Of a DNA stretch of 64,000 nucleotides, positions 60,349 to 64,000 are shown piece by piece. Position numbers and translations under genes: made by a program. Origin of the DNA: Mesorhizobium shangrilense (GTDB taxonomy: Bacteria > Pseudomonadota > Alphaproteobacteria > Rhizobiales > Rhizobiaceae); NCBI RefSeq assembly GCF_040537815.1, contig NZ_JBEWSZ010000002.1, positions 372,001-436,000 of the forward strand. The letters run 5' to 3'. The notes under the pieces were generated by a model. That model had not been told where the DNA came from. It made no database searches and was given only the letters and a program-made list of their open reading frames with translations. Positions within the stretch are counted from its first letter, which is position 1. Each line of letters begins with the position of its first letter.

Positions 60349-61515
60349 ATGAACTTCGTGTTCTTCTCGCCGCATTTTCCCACCAATGGCGCCGATTTCT
60401 GCGATCGGCTGAAGAAGGCCGGCGCCGCCGTGCTCGGCATTGGTGATGCGCCCTTCGATGCGCTGGACGGCAAGCTGAGGGCGGCTCTGTCGGAATACTA
60501 CCGCATCCCCGACATGGAGGACTATGACGCCGTGTTCCGGGCGATCGGTCATTTCATCCACAAATGGGGCCGCATCGACCGCTTCGAGTCGCTCAACGAG
60601 CACTGGCTGGAGCTGGAAGCCAACATCCGCACCGATTTCAACATCTATGGCACCAAGCTCGATTTCGTGAAGAACCTGAAGCGCAAGAGCCGCATGCGCG
60701 CTTTCTTCCGCAAGAGCGGCGTCGAGACCATCCCACAGCGCAAATGCTCCGATCGCGCCGGGGCCATGACCTTCATCCGCCGCGTCGGCTATCCCGTCGT
60801 GGTCAAGCCGGATTCCGGCTCCGGCGCCTCGAACACCTACAAGATTTCAAGCGCCAGGGAACTTGACCAGTTCTTCAAGGAAAAGCCGGCGAATGTGAAC
60901 TTCGTCATGGAGCAGTTTATCGAGGGGTTGGTAGTGACCTTCGACGGGCTGGTTAACAGGGACGGCGAGGTGGTGCTCGCGGCCAGCCATCGCTACGACC
61001 AGAGCGTGATGGATGTGGTCAACAGGGACCGGCATATGAGCTATATCTGCTTTCCCCGGATCAACCCGGCAGTCGAGGAGGCTGGCCGCAAGATTCTGAA
61101 AGCATTCGACGTTCGCGAGCGCTTCTTCCATATCGAGCTGTTCCAGACCACGGACGACCGTGTCATCGCGCTCGAGGTCAACATGCGTCCGCCCGGCGCC
61201 TGGATGACGGACGCCATCAATTACACGTTCGACATCGACGTCTATGCCGCGTGGGCCGACATGGTGGTGAAGGATGCCGCCGGCGGACCCTACGAGGGCA
61301 AGTATTTCACCGCCTATGCCAGCCGCAAGCGGCACCTGGCGTATCTGCATGGTCACGAGGACGTGCTGGCCGCGCATGGCGACAAGATCGTCCACCACCA
61401 GGCCATCGAAGAGGTTTTCAGCCGCGCCATGGGAAATTACGCCTACCAGATGCGGTCGAAAGACCCAGAGGCGCTGCGCGCCGCCGTCGATTACATCCAT
61501 GCGGAAGAGGCATAG
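60349..61515 (+). CDS. ATP-grasp domain protein (predicted carboxylate-amine/thiol ligase)
   Basis: The 388-residue ATP-grasp enzyme has an N-terminal preATP-grasp fold (MNFVFFSPHFPTNGADFCDR) with the nucleotide-binding part GYPVVVKPDSGSGASNTYKI (Lys for phosphate) and metal-binding residues in IALEVNMRPPGAW. The family adds an amine to an acyl-phosphate. Substrate unknown. It starts a likely three-gene operon: the next gene begins five bases after its stop and encodes an esterase-like protein. AGGAGG precedes the ATG. A strong hairpin lies directly upstream of it. Confidence 0.85.
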   Translation: MNFVFFSPHFPTNGADFCDRLKKAGAAVLGIGDAPFDALDGKLRAALSEYYRIPDMEDYDAVFRAIGHFIHKWGRIDRFESLNEHWLELEANIRTDFNIYGTKLDFVKNLKRKSRMRAFFRKSGVETIPQRKCSDRAGAMTFIRRVGYPVVVKPDSGSGASNTYKISSARELDQFFKEKPANVNFVMEQFIEGLVVTFDGLVNRDGEVVLAASHRYDQSVMDVVNRDRHMSYICFPRINPAVEEAGRKILKAFDVRERFFHIELFQTTDDRVIALEVNMRPPGAWMTDAINYTFDIDVYAAWADMVVKDAAGGPYEGKYFTAYASRKRHLAYLHGHEDVLAAHGDKIVHHQAIEEVFSRAMGNYAYQMRSKDPEALRAAVDYIHAEEA

Positions 61516-61520
61516 GCCCG

Positions 61521-62297
61521 ATGGACATTTCCTACCACAAGGGTTTCAGCCGTAACCTCGGCCGCGACATGGAATACAAGCGTTACGGCCATGCCGGCCG
61601 CCCGGTGGTGGTGTTCCCGACCTCGCAAGGGCGCTTCTACCAGTTCGAGGATTCCGGCGCGGTCGCAGCACTTGCCGATTTCATCGACACCGGCCGCATC
61701 CAGTTGTTCACGCTGGACGGCATCGATTCGGAATCCTTCTTCAACAAGCATGCCGATGCCGCCCACCGCATCGGCCGCCACGAAGCCTATTTCCGCTATG
61801 TGCGCGAGGAGGCGTTACCGGAGCTGGTGTCGACAGCCGCCAAAGCCAATGGCGGGCGGAACTTGAAGCCGCTGTTCTGCGGCTGCTCGATGGGCGGCTA
61901 TCATTCGTCGAACTTCGTCTTCCGTTTTCCCGAACTGGCCAGCGGCGTCATCGCCCTGTCGGGCGTCTATTCGAGCCGCGATTTCTTCGGCAAGGCGCTC
62001 GACGGCGAGATCTTCTTCAACTCGCCGCTCGACTACCTGCCTGGCATTGTCGACCAGAAGCTGCTTGGCCGGCTGAAGGCGCTCAGGCTGATCTTCTGCT
62101 GCGGGCAGGGCGCCTGGGAAGAGCGCATGCTGGTCGAGACACGGGCGCTGGAGCAGATCCTGCGCGACAAGCACATTCCCGCTTGGGTCGACTATTGGGG
62201 CGGCGATGTCAGCCATGACTGGCCATGGTGGCACAAGCAGCTGGTCTATTTCTTCGCCCGCTGGCTGGACGACGACCTCATGCACCGGCTCGACTGA
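61521..62297 (+). CDS. Putative esterase (alpha/beta hydrolase of the esterase D type)
   Basis: This 258-residue protein has an alpha/beta hydrolase fold. The nucleophile Ser is in FCGCSMGGYHS, an acid/His pair is plausible in DYWGGDVSHDWPWW (conserved His-Asp near the C-terminal end), and the N-terminal strand is VVVFPTSQGRFYQFED. It is adjacent to an ATP-grasp gene with a five-base gap, so an amide or ester made by the ligase may be processed by this enzyme. That is inference. The ATG at 61521 is chosen, and the long in-frame extension to 61251 overlaps the ATP-grasp gene. Confidence 0.8.
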   Translation: MDISYHKGFSRNLGRDMEYKRYGHAGRPVVVFPTSQGRFYQFEDSGAVAALADFIDTGRIQLFTLDGIDSESFFNKHADAAHRIGRHEAYFRYVREEALPELVSTAAKANGGRNLKPLFCGCSMGGYHSSNFVFRFPELASGVIALSGVYSSRDFFGKALDGEIFFNSPLDYLPGIVDQKLLGRLKALRLIFCCGQGAWEERMLVETRALEQILRDKHIPAWVDYWGGDVSHDWPWWHKQLVYFFARWLDDDLMHRLD

Positions 62298-62611
62298 TGG
62301 ATACGAACTGTCCCATCCACCGCTTTGTCGAGGCGACCAATGAAGGTGACACGGAAGCCTTTCTGAGCATTTTCACCAACGATGCCGTGCTGATCGACTG
62401 GGGTCGCAAGTTCCGCGGCCGCCAGCAGATCGCCCAGTGGAACGAAACCGACAATATCGGGGTTCAGTCCAGGCTGCGCATCGTCAGCATCGCCGCGTCC
62501 AAGGGCGCCTGCCGCGTGCGCATTGCCGTCACCGGCAATGGCTTCAACGGCGAAGGTGACATGACCTTCAAGCTGGACGGCGATCTCATTTCGAGCCTGG
62601 TGATCGCCTGA
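62297..62611 (+). CDS. NTF2-like (SnoaL-type) small protein
   Basis: The 104-residue protein has an alpha+beta NTF2-like fold: FVEATNEGDTEAFLSIFTND then AVLIDWGRKFRGRQQIAQWN. Such domains form cone-shaped pockets used by isomerases, dehydratases and binding proteins. Its start overlaps the esterase stop by one base (TGATG), strong evidence for coupled translation in the ATP-grasp operon. No catalytic residues can be assigned by eye. Confidence 0.82.
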   Translation: MDTNCPIHRFVEATNEGDTEAFLSIFTNDAVLIDWGRKFRGRQQIAQWNETDNIGVQSRLRIVSIAASKGACRVRIAVTGNGFNGEGDMTFKLDGDLISSLVIA

Positions 62612-62620
62612 CATCGCCGG

Positions 62621-64000
62621 CTACGCTTCCTGGCACGCCTCCAGAGCAGGCGGCTCTTGTTCAGACGCCGGTCCGCGCCGAAGACCGAGGAAGACGACGA
62701 TAGCGGTCACGACGGTGACGGTTGCCAACACCATCAGCAGGATGTCGAAGGCGGTCTCGTAAGCGTGGACCAGCATGGCTTGGTCGGCTTGCGGCAGGCT
62801 CTTCGTCGCGGCGGAACCAAGATTGCCGGTGACGAGCAACTGGGCCGCTTCGGTTGCGTTCGAGGCAACGCCTCGCGCGGCGAGCTGCGCGGCTGTGAAA
62901 CCGGAAAGAGCCGCGCTGACGATTGCCAGGGCTACACCCTCGGAAGCGATGCGGGTGGTGTTGAAGATGCCTACAGCCATTCCTGCGCGCTCCTTGGGCA
63001 CGACGCTGACGGCCAACCCGTCCATCAACCCCCATGGCAGGCTGATGCCGATACCGATTGCCAGGAGCGGAGCCACCACCGCGAGACTGCCAGCCGGAAC
63101 CTGGCTGAGCCAGACGAGCCCGACCGCAGCAATGAGCAGGCCGATGCCACAGAGCGTGGCCGGTGCGACCGAGCGCGCCAAAAGGCCGGCAAGCATCGGC
63201 AGGACCAGCAAGGGCCCCGACAGGCTGATCATCATTTGCCCGGCCTGGACCTCGGTCATGCCCTCAATGCCGATGAAGCGGATCGGCAACAGCACCAGCA
63301 GCACCACGAAGGCGTAGGCGGGGGCGGCGGCCAGAAGCTGAACGCCGACGAAACGCGGATAGCGAAACAGCGTGAGATCCAACATCGGCCGGCGCACGCG
63401 CCGTTCAACGACGACGAAGGCTGCCAGGAAAAGCACGGCAACGGTGAGCAGTGCCAGCACGAAGGGGCTCGTCCAGCCGCTTTGCGGGGCGCCGAGCACG
63501 CCATAGGTGAGCGATGCGAGTGCCAGCGTGAAGGTGGCGGCGCCTGGCCAGTCAACGCCTGCCGCATCCGGGTCTCGGGATTCGCGGAGATGGCGCGCGC
63601 CGAGGATGAAAGCCACGACCGCCAACCCGACGACGAGAAGGAAGATCGAACGCCAGCCGAAGGCATCGATGAGCATGCCGCAAGCGATCGGCCCAAAGGC
63701 GAGCCCGATGCCGAAGCTGGTGCCAAGCAGGCTGAACGCACGCAACTGGGTTGGTCCTTCGAATTCCTGGGCGAGGGCCGATGCGCCGCCGGCAAATGCC
63801 GCCGCGCTGCCGATGCCCTGAGCCGCCCTGAAGACATCGAACCAGACGATGTCAGGTGCCAGCATCGCAGCCAGCGAGGCGAGGACATAGGTGAACAGGC
63901 CGGACAGGAATATCCGCTTGCGGCCATGATTGTCGGCGAGAGCGCCAAGCGCCATCAGGCTGGCGCCGAAGGTCAGCATGAAGGCGTTCGTCACCCAGTT
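62621..64000 (-). CDS. MFS transporter, DHA2-type drug/proton antiporter (5' end outside window)
   Basis: The frame enters from the right edge reading NWVTNAFMLTFGASLMALGA, which aligns with the first to second membrane helix of DHA2 (14-segment) exporters. The N terminus is missing. The motif LADNHGRKRIFLSG is the conserved loop between helices 2 and 3. About 12 further hydrophobic segments follow. Family members export drugs or metabolites against proton influx. A final Glu/Pro-rich tail ends at 62621. It is convergent with the NTF2-like gene (9-base gap). Confidence 0.85.
   Translation of the reverse strand, partial: NWVTNAFMLTFGASLMALGALADNHGRKRIFLSGLFTYVLASLAAMLAPDIVWFDVFRAAQGIGSAAAFAGGASALAQEFEGPTQLRAFSLLGTSFGIGLAFGPIACGMLIDAFGWRSIFLLVVGLAVVAFILGARHLRESRDPDAAGVDWPGAATFTLALASLTYGVLGAPQSGWTSPFVLALLTVAVLFLAAFVVVERRVRRPMLDLTLFRYPRFVGVQLLAAAPAYAFVVLLVLLPIRFIGIEGMTEVQAGQMMISLSGPLLVLPMLAGLLARSVAPATLCGIGLLIAAVGLVWLSQVPAGSLAVVAPLLAIGIGISLPWGLMDGLAVSVVPKERAGMAVGIFNTTRIASEGVALAIVSAALSGFTAAQLAARGVASNATEAAQLLVTGNLGSAATKSLPQADQAMLVHAYETAFDILLMVLATVTVVTAIVVFLGLRRGPASEQEPPALEACQEA

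Noticed and set aside
1..64000. Prophage, integrative element or genomic island
   Set aside because: No integrase, transposase or phage structural gene was seen, and the single tRNA is not flanked by a visible attachment duplication.

Overview
The window is high-GC DNA of a free-living or symbiotic alphaproteobacterium of the order Hyphomicrobiales (Rhizobiales), most likely Mesorhizobium or a close relative. I infer this from the gene families (ctrA with chpT and sciP, a DUF1134/EipA protein, a DGPF-protein/ECF sigma pair), from rhizobial-type palindromic intergenic repeats, and from typical alphaproteobacterial promoter motifs. It reads as chromosomal backbone. I saw no insertion sequence, prophage, integrase, CRISPR array or rRNA operon. 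One tRNA (Met, CAT) is present.

Layout. 1-785: 3' part of glutaryl-CoA dehydrogenase, then a 171-bp palindromic repeat. 1114-7783: three-gene cluster of transglutaminase/DUF2126, ATP-grasp/alpha-E fusion and a second transglutaminase, a predicted peptide-ligation or maturation system of unknown product. 7928-11802: glycosyltransferase, topoisomerase IB, and a DGPF (YCII) protein overlapping its ECF sigma factor. 12031-15564: family-7 aldehyde dehydrogenase (lysine catabolism) and a tandem pair of paralogous HTH proteins. 15935-25137: four-gene RND efflux operon (adaptor, two permeases, NodT-type outer-membrane lipoprotein). 25354-28882: small proteins, a candidate stress-induced small RNA, an endonuclease/phosphatase-fold protein, a cardiolipin synthase and a gene remnant. 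29037-36671: eight-gene catabolic operon (GntR regulator, polyamine-type ABC transporter, RraA-like protein, HpcH/HpaI aldolase, ThDP enzyme) behind a strong palindromic operator.

36867-41357: a probably truncated outer-membrane protein, tRNA-Met, a Gfo/Idh/MocA oxidoreductase, mnmA and sciP. 41424-46847: quinone-reductase-like gene divergent from an HxlR regulator, then the cell-cycle block fliJ < > ctrA, a receiver protein, chpT and eipA. 47001-58017: housekeeping and accessory genes (coiled-coil membrane protein, TrmH-type methyltransferase, ArsR regulator, HugZ-like protein, SDR, GNAT, glutathionyl-hydroquinone reductase, NUDIX hydrolase, phosphoesterase, alpha/beta hydrolase, winged-helix/TPR membrane protein). 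58193-60203: leuA with a leucine-rich leader peptide. 60349-62611: ATP-grasp/esterase/NTF2 operon. 62621-64000: 5'-truncated MFS transporter.

The most coherent functional theme is cell-cycle control. CtrA, its phosphotransferase ChpT, its antagonist SciP, and the flagellar and envelope genes FliJ and EipA lie within about 6 kb. Four GANTC methylation sites sit in a 77-bp stretch upstream of ctrA. The strongest candidates for undescribed elements are a roughly 77-nt small RNA driven by a perfect EcfG-type promoter, the tandem HTH pair with a conserved upstream block, the GntR-controlled catabolic operon, and the ATP-grasp/esterase operon whose ribosome-binding site is abutted by a perfect 13-bp hairpin.
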